From the NCBI GenBank assembly GCA_028290165.1, contig JAQGKJ010000171.1:1-8330 (forward strand): a stretch of 8,330 nucleotides of DNA. Reading direction: 5' to 3'. Under the pieces are notes generated by a model that did no database searches, was not told the origin of the DNA, and saw only the letters and a list, made by a program, of their open reading frames with translations. This stretch comes from Bradyrhizobium sp. Lineage in GTDB: Bacteria; Pseudomonadota; Alphaproteobacteria; Rhizobiales; Xanthobacteraceae. Positions 1 to 6,392 of this stretch are shown piece by piece (position 1 is the first letter of the stretch; every line of letters begins with the position of its first letter). A program made the translations under genes and the position numbers.

Positions 1-2
1 AT

Positions 3-80
3 TGGTATCCGCCTTCATCTAGAATTATCGCTCACCTAATCAAGCTGCCACTTGGATACACCTTGCTTGATTGGATACCA
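3..80. promoter_or_regulatory. Cluster of TTGGATAC / GGTATCC motifs, possible GntR-type operator
   Basis: The octamer TTGGATAC occurs twice in direct orientation (52-59 and 71-78), and its complement GTATCC occurs at 5-10 within TGGTATCC. The 3' copy reads TGG-ATA-CCA (72-80), a small palindrome. In addition, AATCAAGC (38-45) is the exact reverse complement of GCTTGATT (65-72), so the 16 bases at 65-80 are matched by 3-10 plus 38-45 with 27 bases looped between. GntR/FadR-family repressors are known to bind short TGGTnnnACCA-like palindromes, so an operator for a gene to the left is plausible. The assignment to a regulator family is inference. The repeats themselves are seen directly. Confidence 0.35.
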
Positions 81-330
81 GAGTCGATGATCTACCAAAG
101 ACTATACGCACTTCGAGCACCGAAACAGCACTGACTCGGATATTCGATAACCCGACAAGAGAGACTTCGCGTGGCCTCGGCCGGAAAAAGCAATTCGACC
201 ATACAAGCGACTGCAATGTTCGAGTTGGGTCAAACTGAGAAGAACTCAGCCTGAGCAAATGTCTTCCGGGTTACCCCTGAAAGCGGACATTGCTCGATGC
301 TCGGCGACGACAGCGTGAGGATGGGCTTGT

Positions 331-386
331 CGGGGTTGGGCACACAAGACCTCAAGCGGCGCCCTCCTAAATTGGCACGGCTCGGG
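331..386 (+). repeat. 56-bp direct repeat, copy 1
   Basis: This stretch matches 8035-8090 in the same orientation at 53 of 56 positions. The three differences (354 vs 8058, 363 vs 8067, 377 vs 8081) are all transitions. Similarity stops abruptly on the left and fades on the right. It lies 16 bases beyond the stop codon of the LysR gene, and the other copy lies about 220 bases beyond the end of the operon, so the pair brackets the regulator and operon. No open frame covers both copies in the same frame, so I treat it as a non-coding repeat or the remnant of a mobile sequence. Confidence 0.85.
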
Positions 387-401
387 CGAATCGTATAGAT
401 G

Positions 402-1307
402 CTAGCCGTTTGCGCCACTGCTCGACCGATTCAGGATTTCCTGGACGAAGCTGACGAAGGTGCGCGCTTTGGTCGTTGCCGTCCGACCAGCCGGGAACAG
501 CGCCCAGAGGTCGATGCGCGGCAATTCCCAATCTTGAAGGACTGCCTTGACAGTGCCATCCACGATCTCGGGTGCAAACATCCATTCAGAAGCGATCGCA
601 ATGCCGGCGCCGGCGAATACAGCCGCGCGCACGCCCTCGGCAGCGCTGACACGCAAGCGCCCCTCCAGCGTGATCGGAATTTCAACTCCGTCGCGTCGGA
701 AGATCCAAACCGCGCCGCCGCCTTTTTGAGCGTAGATCACGGCCTGGTACGCGCTCAGTTCCGCAGGCGCCGTGGGTTCGCCGGCGCGGGCAAAATAGGC
801 CGGCGTTCCGACAACCACATGCCGGACGGTCGCGATCCGCCGGGCCGTCAAGCTGGAATCGACGAGCCGTCCCATGCGCAGGCCAACATCGATCCCCTCT
901 TGCACCAGGTCAACGTTGCGATCGTCGAGCACAAAGTCAATCTCGAGACCCGGATGGCGCGCGAGGAACTCCGGCAGGCGCGGCATCAAATGAATGCGTG
1001 CGAAGGTCACTGCCGCAGAGACGCGCAGCTTGCCCGTCAGGCTGCTGCCCGCACCACGCGCCACCAATTCCGCCTCGTCGGCCTCTTCGATCGATCGCCG
1101 TGCCCGTTCATAGTAGTTGAGGCCGGCCTCGGTCGCTGTCAGTCCTCGTGTGGTACGCACCAGTAGCTTGACGCCGAGCCGCTCCTCCAGTTGTGCCACC
1201 AACTTCGACACCGCCGGCTGCCCCACGTGGAGGCGGCGCGCCGCCGCGGAAAATGACCCGGTATCAACCACGAGCACGAATGCCCCCATCGCCGCCAGCC
1301 GATCCAT
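402..1307 (-). CDS. LysR-type transcriptional regulator
   Basis: A 301-residue LysR-family regulator, the usual length for the family. The N-terminal winged helix-turn-helix spans residues ~4-62, with the recognition region around GSFSAAARRLHVGQPAVSKL (17-36). The linker helix follows at ~63-88. The effector-binding domain begins at GKLRVSAAVTF (92-102), and LDDRNVDLVQEGIDVGLRMG (128-147) is typical of the DmlR/CrgA-like subgroup. The frame stays open 72 codons further upstream, but I chose the ATG at 1305-1307 because the domain starts there (MDRLAAM) and GGAG lies 7 bases before it (1315-1318). It is divergent from the catabolic operon with a 461-bp shared control region, the classic arrangement for a LysR activator of its neighbour that also represses itself. 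The ligand is unknown. Activation of the operon is inference from position. Confidence 0.93.
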   Translation of the reverse strand: MDRLAAMGAFVLVVDTGSFSAAARRLHVGQPAVSKLVAQLEERLGVKLLVRTTRGLTATEAGLNYYERARRSIEEADEAELVARGAGSSLTGKLRVSAAVTFARIHLMPRLPEFLARHPGLEIDFVLDDRNVDLVQEGIDVGLRMGRLVDSSLTARRIATVRHVVVGTPAYFARAGEPTAPAELSAYQAVIYAQKGGGAVWIFRRDGVEIPITLEGRLRVSAAEGVRAAVFAGAGIAIASEWMFAPEIVDGTVKAVLQDWELPRIDLWALFPAGRTATTKARTFVSFVQEILNRSSSGANG

Positions 1308-1314
1308 GCTCGTG

Positions 1315-1318
1315 CTCC
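1315..1318 (-). promoter_or_regulatory. Ribosome binding site deciding the LysR start
   Basis: On the minus strand GGAG lies 7 bases before the ATG at 1305-1307. It supports the 301-residue form over the 373-residue open frame, whose extra N-terminal residues do not resemble any part of a LysR protein. Confidence 0.6.
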
Positions 1319-1456
1319 GCAGAAATAAATCACTCGGCCGTGGAATGGGTGCCACGCCAATATGCGGCGTGGCCACTGTCTCTCCGAACAGGGCGAAGCC
1401 CCGAGACCGGGGCAAGCGTGGCAGCGCCGCGGCGAAAATCCGTAGCACGGACCGCG

Positions 1457-1533
1457 CGGACGCGGAACTTTTGCCAGCTGCAAACTTTGTTCGGTCCGCG
1501 GACGAGGAACTTTTGGCAAGCACAGATTTGTTC
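1457..1533. repeat. Imperfect direct repeat at 42-bp spacing with central palindrome
   Basis: CGGACGCGGAACTTTTG (1457-1473) recurs as CGGACGAGGAACTTTTG (1499-1515) with one mismatch in 17. Both are followed, after a diverged ~12-base stretch, by TTTGTTC (1486-1492 and 1527-1533). The 42-bp period is close to four helical turns. The perfect palindrome GTCCGCGGAC (1494-1503) overlaps the start of the second copy. Binding by the adjacent regulator is possible, but I cannot distinguish this from chance or from a small duplication. Confidence 0.55.
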
Positions 1534-1613
1534 CCGCCATGCTTCTTTCGCTGCTAACGGGAATCGCGGCGCCAGCCGCAAGCGAAAATCAGGGAGCTCG
1601 TGCATCATCCGGC

Positions 1614-1632
1614 TTATTCCGAGCAGGAATAA
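1614..1632. promoter_or_regulatory. Candidate LysR-type operator TTATTCC-N5-GGAATAA
   Basis: A perfect inverted repeat of 7 bases on each side of a 5-base spacer. A further G/C pair (1612/1634) continues the symmetry after one mismatch. Its geometry satisfies the T-N11-A rule of LysR-family boxes (T1617 and A1629, centred on 1623). It is A+T-rich in a G+C-rich setting and lies 136 bases before the first operon start, a sensible distance for an activator site. The symmetry is seen directly. Assignment to the neighbouring regulator is inference. Confidence 0.6.
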
Positions 1633-1768
1633 TCGATAGTCCGCCGCGGGCGCTACTCCGTCGTCGGCGTTGTAGGCTTCTATCGAAAGCCGATCGCAGG
1701 CTGGATTGCACAATGACAAGTTCACAGCCGGGCGCATCTGCAAATTTGAAACAGGATGGACCTTCACC

Positions 1769-2527
1769 ATGTCCCGCTTAGATGCCTATCGCGACAGCTT
1801 CCACAACGCCCGCCTGGCACGCTCGAAAAGTGGCGTGCTGGAAGTGGCGCTGCACACTGACGGCGGCACCCTCGTCTTTGATGGGCACGCCCATGAACAA
1901 TTCGTCGATCTCTTTCACGCCATCGGTTCCGATCCTGACAATCGCGTGGTGATTCTGACCGGCACCGGGCCGGCCTTCATGGAGTCTATCAGCCCCGAGG
2001 GCTTCGATTTCTTTACCCCGCAAGGCTACGACAAGATCTATCGCGAAGGCAAAAAAGTCCTCATGAACATCCTCGACATCGAGGTGCCGCTCATTGCTGC
2101 AGTGAACGGCCCGGTGCGGCTGCACTCCGAATACATCCTGCTCTCCGATATCGTCCTGGCCACTCCTTCGACGGTTTTTCAGGATAAGCCACACTTCGAA
2201 TTTGGCATCGTGCCCGGTGATGGCGTCCATCTGCTGTGGCAGGAAGTGATCGGCACAATACGGGGCCGCTACTTCATCCTCACCCGCCAGGAGCTCGATG
2301 CCCAGACGGCCAAGGAATGGGGCGCCGTCAACGAAATTGTGCCGGCCGACAAGCTGCTCGCCCGCGCCCGCGAGATTGCCGAGGGGCTCGCCAAGCTGCC
2401 GCCGCTCACCACAAGGTACACGCGCATCGCGCTGACCCAGAAACTGCGACGCATCATCGACGAGGGCGTCGGATACGGGCTCGCATTGGAGGGTATCAGC
2501 GCCGCCGACGTCGCGAGGGCCAAATGA
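1769..2527 (+). CDS. Crotonase-superfamily beta-diketone hydrolase, 6-oxocamphor hydrolase-like
   Basis: A 252-residue enoyl-CoA hydratase-fold protein. From memory of 6-oxocamphor hydrolase (OCH), it aligns over most of its length with a constant offset of three residues: VVILTGTGP (60-68), IAAVNGPV (109-116), SDIVLA (126-131), FQDKPHF (137-143), GIVPGDG (146-152), GRYF.LT (166-172), QELDA (174-178), GAVNE (185-189). The OCH catalytic set His122, His145, Asp154, Glu244 corresponds to His119, His142, Asp151 and Glu241 here, and Phe82 to Phe79. OCH Trp40 is Phe37. OCH cleaves a C-C bond in a non-enolisable cyclic beta-diketone (retro-Claisen), without CoA. I therefore predict a diketone hydrolase rather than a CoA hydratase. 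I chose the ATG at 1769 over 1706 because conserved sequence begins near it and GGA lies 8 bases upstream. Its TGA overlaps the next ATG. The exact substrate is unknown. Confidence 0.88.
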   Translation: MSRLDAYRDSFHNARLARSKSGVLEVALHTDGGTLVFDGHAHEQFVDLFHAIGSDPDNRVVILTGTGPAFMESISPEGFDFFTPQGYDKIYREGKKVLMNILDIEVPLIAAVNGPVRLHSEYILLSDIVLATPSTVFQDKPHFEFGIVPGDGVHLLWQEVIGTIRGRYFILTRQELDAQTAKEWGAVNEIVPADKLLARAREIAEGLAKLPPLTTRYTRIALTQKLRRIIDEGVGYGLALEGISAADVARAK

Positions 2528-3126
2528 GCAGGACGCCAAAACCTGGGTCCGGCGACGCTGCGACCGATAAAACGTCCAGCGGCGCCGCCACCGGCAAGTC
2601 ACGCATCGAGCCCGTGCCCGTAAATCTGACGGTCAACGGCCTGGCTCGCACGATTGCGGTTGAGCCGCGCATGACGCTCCTTGATGCGTTGCGCGAAGAG
2701 TTGGCGCTGACCGGCACGAAGAAGGCATGCGATCGCGGAGAGTGTGGCGCATGCACCGTGCACATCGATGGCCGGCGCGTTTTGTCCTGCATGATCCTGG
2801 CGGCGATGCTTGAAGGCAAGACGGTTACAACGATCGAAGGACTGGAGAAGAATGGCATGCTCCACCCGCTCCAGTCGGCGTTCATCGAGCACGACGGATT
2901 CCAATGCGGTTTCTGCACCTCGGGCCAGATCATGTCCGGGGTCGCCATGATCGAAGAGGCGAAAGCCGGTTGGCCAAGCGCGGCCGCGGCGGATTTGCGG
3001 CGCCACTTTACGCTAGCGGACCTGTCGCGCGCAGAAATTCGCGAGCGAATGAGCGGGAATCTGTGCCGCTGCGCCTGCTATCCCAACATCGTTGACGCCG
3101 TCGTGGAAGCAGTCGCGAGGAGCTGA
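2524..3126 (+). CDS. 2Fe-2S subunit of xanthine-oxidase-family molybdoenzyme
   Basis: A 200-residue small subunit that passes electrons from the molybdenum centre to FAD. The plant-type 2Fe-2S domain has Cys69, Cys74, Cys77 and Cys89 (CDRGECGACTVH). The helical second-cluster domain has Cys128, Cys131 (QCGFC), Cys181 and Cys183 (NLCRC). RERMSGNLCRC and the spacing are most like the PaoA/YagT type. Oddities: CTSGQ (131-135) where CTPGQ is usual, and an additional cysteine, Cys185, where Gly is usual after the CRC motif. About 32 low-complexity residues precede the domain. They contain no twin-arginine signal, so unlike E. coli PaoA this enzyme is probably cytoplasmic. The start overlaps the previous stop as ATGA with GAGGG 4 bases upstream, implying translational coupling. 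The frame is open further upstream, but that part lies inside the hydrolase gene. Confidence 0.93.
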   Translation: MSRTPKPGSGDAATDKTSSGAATGKSRIEPVPVNLTVNGLARTIAVEPRMTLLDALREELALTGTKKACDRGECGACTVHIDGRRVLSCMILAAMLEGKTVTTIEGLEKNGMLHPLQSAFIEHDGFQCGFCTSGQIMSGVAMIEEAKAGWPSAAAADLRRHFTLADLSRAEIRERMSGNLCRCACYPNIVDAVVEAVARS

Positions 3127-3129
3127 AAT

Positions 3130-4125
3130 ATGCATCCATTTGCGCTTTCGAGAGCTGACGATCGAGCGAAAGCGATCGCAGCCCATGCTCATGACCCAGA
3201 GCTCGTCTTCATCGCCGGCGGCACTGACCTTATCGGGCTTATGAAGGACCGTGCGACCCTTCCCGAGCGTCTTTTGGACATCAATGGCTTGCCGAACATG
3301 GCGCGGATCGAAGCGCTGCCCGGGGGTGGCGTGCGCATTGGAGCACTGGCCAGGATGAGCGACGTGGCCGCGGACACGGAAGTGCGTCGGCGATTCCCTG
3401 TCGTTGCCGAGGCTCTGCTGTTCGCCGCATCCGGCCAACTGCGCAATATGGCGTCGATCGGCGGCAACATCATGCAACGCACCCGCTGCGCCTATTTCCG
3501 CGACGAGACGGGTTGCCGCTGCAACAAGCGGAACCGGGGCTCCGGCTGTGCGGCGCTCCACGGCCTCAATCGAAATCACGCGATCTTCGGATGGTCCGAA
3601 TCCTGTGTGGCGACCAATCCCTCCGATCTGGCGGTCGCGCTAGCGGCCATGGATGCGATCGTGGTCGTGCAGGGAAAAGCGGGCGAACGACTAATTCCGT
3701 TCACGGATTTCCATCGTCTGCCGGGCAGCACGCCCGAGCGTGACAATGTCCTTGATCGTGGTGATCTGATCGTCGCCATCGAGGTGCCCGCAAACGTGGA
3801 AGCAAGTGCCTCGCATTACCTTAAGGTCCGCGACCGCGCATCCTATGAGTTCGCGCTCGTGTCGACCGCGGCTGGCCTTGAGACGGACGGCAGACGGATC
3901 CGCTCGGCGCGGCTTGCCATGGGCGGCGTTGCGCACAAGCCGTGGCGGCTCACAGCGGCTGAAACCGGGCTGCGCGGAATTTCGCTGGACGACATCGACG
4001 GGCTCAGGTCAGCGATTGCTACATCGTTCACCGATGCCCGCCCCCTCGCCCATAATGCTTTCAAGGTCGATCTGGCGCAGCGCGTTGCCCTTCGTGCATT
4101 GCAAACCGCGGGAGCACGCGCATGA
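3130..4125 (+). CDS. FAD-binding subunit of molybdoenzyme, PaoB-like with probable 4Fe-4S site
   Basis: A 331-residue medium subunit of the CO-dehydrogenase/xanthine-oxidase flavoprotein family. FAD-binding signatures are AGGTDLIGLMK (29-39) and IGGNIMQRTRC (110-120). The C-terminal CO-dehydrogenase flavoprotein-type domain starts near SHYLKVRDRASYEFALVS (228-245). A cysteine-rich insertion has Cys120, Cys129, Cys131, Cys140 and Cys159, with CNKRNRGSGCAALHGLNRNH (131-150). This matches E. coli PaoB/YagS, where four cysteines hold a 4Fe-4S cluster, so I infer an additional cluster here. It starts 3 bases after the previous stop with GAGGAG 7 bases upstream (3117-3122), and its TGA overlaps the next ATG. 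It would accept electrons from the 2Fe-2S subunit and deliver them to the final acceptor. Confidence 0.93.
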   Translation: MHPFALSRADDRAKAIAAHAHDPELVFIAGGTDLIGLMKDRATLPERLLDINGLPNMARIEALPGGGVRIGALARMSDVAADTEVRRRFPVVAEALLFAASGQLRNMASIGGNIMQRTRCAYFRDETGCRCNKRNRGSGCAALHGLNRNHAIFGWSESCVATNPSDLAVALAAMDAIVVVQGKAGERLIPFTDFHRLPGSTPERDNVLDRGDLIVAIEVPANVEASASHYLKVRDRASYEFALVSTAAGLETDGRRIRSARLAMGGVAHKPWRLTAAETGLRGISLDDIDGLRSAIATSFTDARPLAHNAFKVDLAQRVALRALQTAGARA

Positions 4126-6332
4126 ACGCTGTCGGACAACCGATCTCGCGCGTCGATGGCCGGCTCAAGGTGGCCGGAGCTGCACGCTACACGGCAGATA
4201 TTCCGCTCGCAGGCGTAGCCCACGCCGCAATCGTCTATAGCACGACCGCGAATGGCCGGACCGTGTCGATCGACACCGCTGCCGCCGAAAAGGCGCCGGG
4301 CGTGCTAGCCGTGCTCACCCACAAAAACATGCAGCGTATGAACCCGCTGCCCTGGAGCCACCTGCGCCCGCAGGGGCAAACCTACCTGCCTCTTCAGGAC
4401 GACCAGATTCATTACGCGGGTCAGCCGATTGCGCTGGTGGTCGCCGCCACGCTCGACCAGGCGACCTATGCCGGCACGCTGATCAAGGCCTCGTACGAAA
4501 CGCGGTCGCCTGCGGTGTTCGACCTGCGGACGGCCAAGGAGGACGCCGTCGAGCCTCCGCAGCGGATGTGGCCGCTCTCTTCATCGGTCGGGGACGCTGA
4601 CAAGGCGATCAGGGACGCCGCGGTCAAAATCGAGCGGACTTACACGATGCCCGACCGCCATCACAATCCGATGGAGCCGCATGTGACCTTGGCGGTTTGG
4701 GACGACCCCGGCACGCTGACGCTATACGACTCGACACAAATGGTCGTCGGCACGAGGAAGCTGACTTCCCTCGTGCTGGGTGTTCCGGAGGAGAAAATTA
4801 ACGTCGTGTGCGAGTTCCTGGGCGGGGGCTTCGGTGGCAAATCCTGGTCCTGGCCGCACACGTTGCTGGCCGCGCTCGCCGCGAAGGTGGTGAACCGGCC
4901 TGTCCGCCTGCAGCTTACCCGTGCCCAGATGTACTCGATGGTGGGCCACCAGGCGGCGACCGTGCAGACGATCGCTCTCGGCGCCGACCGTGACGGGAGG
5001 CTGAGCGGCATCCGCCACGACAGTGTCAACCCGACATCGGTATTCGACGACTACGTCGAATATGCCGCCCTGGCCAGCCGCCACCTGTGGCGCGCCAGCG
5101 GCGGGATCGCCACGAGCCACAGAGTCGTTCACGTGAACCGCAACTCGCCCGTCGTGTTACGGGCACCTATGGAGGCACAAGGCCATTTTGCCCTCGAGTC
5201 TGCCATGGACGAACTGGCGTACGCGACCGGTGTCGATCCGGTCGAGCTGCGCCTGCGCAACGACACCGACACCGATCCGTACAGTGGGCGCCCTTTCTCA
5301 ACGCGGGCCCTGCGCGAATGCCTGACAAAGGGAGCCGCGCGCTTCGGCTGGGAAAAGCGCACGCCGGAGCCTCGGTCGATGCGCGACGGGCGCTACCTCA
5401 TCGGGCAAGGTGTGGCAGCAGCAATCTTCACGCATTGGCGATGGCCAGGGAAGGCGCGAGTGATGCTGAACGGCGACGGCTCGGCCCTCGTCGAAGCCGC
5501 AGCGCACGACATAGGCACCGGCACCTACACTGTCATGACGCAGGTCGCCGCCGACGCACTCGGCATGGCACCTGACAGGGTAACCGTGCGGCTCGGGGAT
5601 ACACGGCTGCCGGAGTCACACCCGGCCATCGGATCATCCACCGTAGCTAACGCAACTGCCGCCGTGATGCTGGCAGCCAGCGCCGCACGCGACAAGGCGG
5701 TTGGGTTGGCACTGACCGGCCGCGATGCACCCTTTGCCGGTGCGGCGCCCGAGGACGTGGTGGTCGCTGACAGCCGGCTCGCGGTAGCGAAAACAAATCT
5801 GAACATCACCTATGCCAAACTGCTGGCCCGCAACGGGCTCTCCAGCCTCGTGGGGGACGGCGACTACGCCCCCGTCGAGGAGGTGAACGGCCCCAAGGCA
5901 ATCTTCAGCTTCTCCGCGGTCTTTGCTGAGGTAGGCGTCGATCCTGACCTCGGGCTCGTGCGCCTGAATCGCTTTGTCGGCGCCTATGACGCCGGCCGGA
6001 TCATCAATCCCAAGACAGCGCGCAGCCAGGCCATCGGTGGCATCATCTGGGGTGTGGGCCAGGCGCTGCTAGAGCAGTCGGAGACTGATCCGGCGTCGGG
6101 ACAATTCACAAACCGCAACTACTCCGGCTACCTCATACCCACCAATGCGGATATTCCGGAACTCGATGTCTTGTTCGTTGGCGGCTTCGACGAGGAAGCG
6201 AGTCCGCTGGGCGCCAAAGGACTTGGCGAGCTGACGGCCGTGTCGGTGGCGCCGGCCATTGCCAATGCGGTCTATCACGCGACCGGCAAACGTATTCGAG
6301 ACCTGCCGGTCACCGTGGAGAAGCTGTTGTGA
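4122..6332 (+). CDS. Molybdopterin-binding catalytic subunit of xanthine-oxidase-family enzyme
   Basis: A 736-residue large subunit, similar in length to PaoC/YagR. The N-terminal domain begins with the usual PISRVDGRLKVAGAARYTAD (7-26). Mo-cofactor contacts include DSTQ (203-206), GGGFGGK (234-240), RAPMEAQG (347-354) and HDIGTGTYTVMTQVAAD (462-478). The catalytic base is Glu703 in GAKGLGELTA. The PaoC resemblance suggests molybdopterin cytosine dinucleotide, but the sequence alone does not prove it. Departures from the family: RAPM where RAPG is common, and SHPAIGSSTVANATAAV (499-515) where a GGSQT..S-like stretch is usual. These lie in cofactor or active-site segments and hint at an unusual substrate. 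There is no signal peptide. The start overlaps the previous stop as ATGA with GGAG 7 bases upstream. No XdhC/PaoD-type maturation gene is in the window. Whether it oxidises an aldehyde, hydroxylates a ring or hydrates an enone cannot be settled from sequence. Confidence 0.93.
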   Translation: MNAVGQPISRVDGRLKVAGAARYTADIPLAGVAHAAIVYSTTANGRTVSIDTAAAEKAPGVLAVLTHKNMQRMNPLPWSHLRPQGQTYLPLQDDQIHYAGQPIALVVAATLDQATYAGTLIKASYETRSPAVFDLRTAKEDAVEPPQRMWPLSSSVGDADKAIRDAAVKIERTYTMPDRHHNPMEPHVTLAVWDDPGTLTLYDSTQMVVGTRKLTSLVLGVPEEKINVVCEFLGGGFGGKSWSWPHTLLAALAAKVVNRPVRLQLTRAQMYSMVGHQAATVQTIALGADRDGRLSGIRHDSVNPTSVFDDYVEYAALASRHLWRASGGIATSHRVVHVNRNSPVVLRAPMEAQGHFALESAMDELAYATGVDPVELRLRNDTDTDPYSGRPFSTRALRECLTKGAARFGWEKRTPEPRSMRDGRYLIGQGVAAAIFTHWRWPGKARVMLNGDGSALVEAAAHDIGTGTYTVMTQVAADALGMAPDRVTVRLGDTRLPESHPAIGSSTVANATAAVMLAASAARDKAVGLALTGRDAPFAGAAPEDVVVADSRLAVAKTNLNITYAKLLARNGLSSLVGDGDYAPVEEVNGPKAIFSFSAVFAEVGVDPDLGLVRLNRFVGAYDAGRIINPKTARSQAIGGIIWGVGQALLEQSETDPASGQFTNRNYSGYLIPTNADIPELDVLFVGGFDEEASPLGAKGLGELTAVSVAPAIANAVYHATGKRIRDLPVTVEKLL

Positions 6333-6375
6333 GAGATACCGCGCGACGCACCGGTGAACACGAGCGGTCGCGATC

Positions 6376-6386
6376 AAGGAGGAGGG
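6376..6386 (+). promoter_or_regulatory. Strong ribosome binding site deciding the flavoprotein start
   Basis: AAGGAGGAGGG is a near-perfect purine-rich Shine-Dalgarno tract ending 6 bases before the ATG at 6393. It favours that start over the in-frame GTG at 6354, which lies upstream of the tract. Confidence 0.75.
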
Positions 6387-6392
6387 AAGCAC

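Larger units (their letters stand above)
1..401. other. Non-coding left flank
   Basis: I see no convincing gene in this stretch. The first ~240 bases are visibly richer in A+T than the genes that follow. It holds the TTGGATAC motif cluster (3-80), an imperfect stem with arms at 253-263 and 286-295 (one bulged base, 22-nt loop), a small ctgag/ctcag hairpin at 235-249, and the first copy of the 56-bp direct repeat. The LysR gene, read on the minus strand, ends at its right edge, so the stems may lie in that gene's 3' untranslated region. Neither stem is followed by a T-run, so I do not call a terminator. The left part may be the promoter region of a gene lying beyond the window. Confidence 0.6.
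1308..1768. promoter_or_regulatory. Divergent control region between lysR-type gene and operon
   Basis: This 461-bp interval separates two divergent starts and must contain both promoters. It carries a perfect 7-bp inverted repeat (1614-1632), an imperfect direct repeat at a 42-bp spacing (1457 and 1499), a perfect 10-bp palindrome GTCCGCGGAC (1494-1503), and an inverted pair TCGATAG (1633-1639) / CTATCGA (1680-1686). I could not pick out a convincing -35/-10 pair for either direction. Open frames crossing it on either strand look like non-coding translation, with no domain signature. Confidence 0.7.

Noticed and set aside
253..295. Stem-loop as LysR terminator
   Set aside because: The stem has a bulge and a 22-base loop, and no T-run follows on either strand.
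399..1166. 255-residue open frame on the plus strand
   Set aside because: It is antisense to the well-supported LysR gene and has a composition typical of GC-rich shadow frames with no domain signature.
1308..1523. 72-residue N-terminal extension of the LysR protein
   Set aside because: The helix-turn-helix starts at the internal ATG, which has a ribosome site. The extension reads through repeats in the control region.
1330..1770. 146-residue minus-strand open frame across the control region
   Set aside because: No recognisable domain, and it spans the palindrome and direct repeats. It looks like non-coding translation.
2236..2523. Upstream extension of the Fe-S subunit reading frame
   Set aside because: Arg/His-rich shadow sequence inside the hydrolase gene. 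The ATGA junction with a ribosome site is the natural start.
1778..2602. 274-residue minus-strand open frame
   Set aside because: It is antisense to the hydrolase gene, whose family match is clear.
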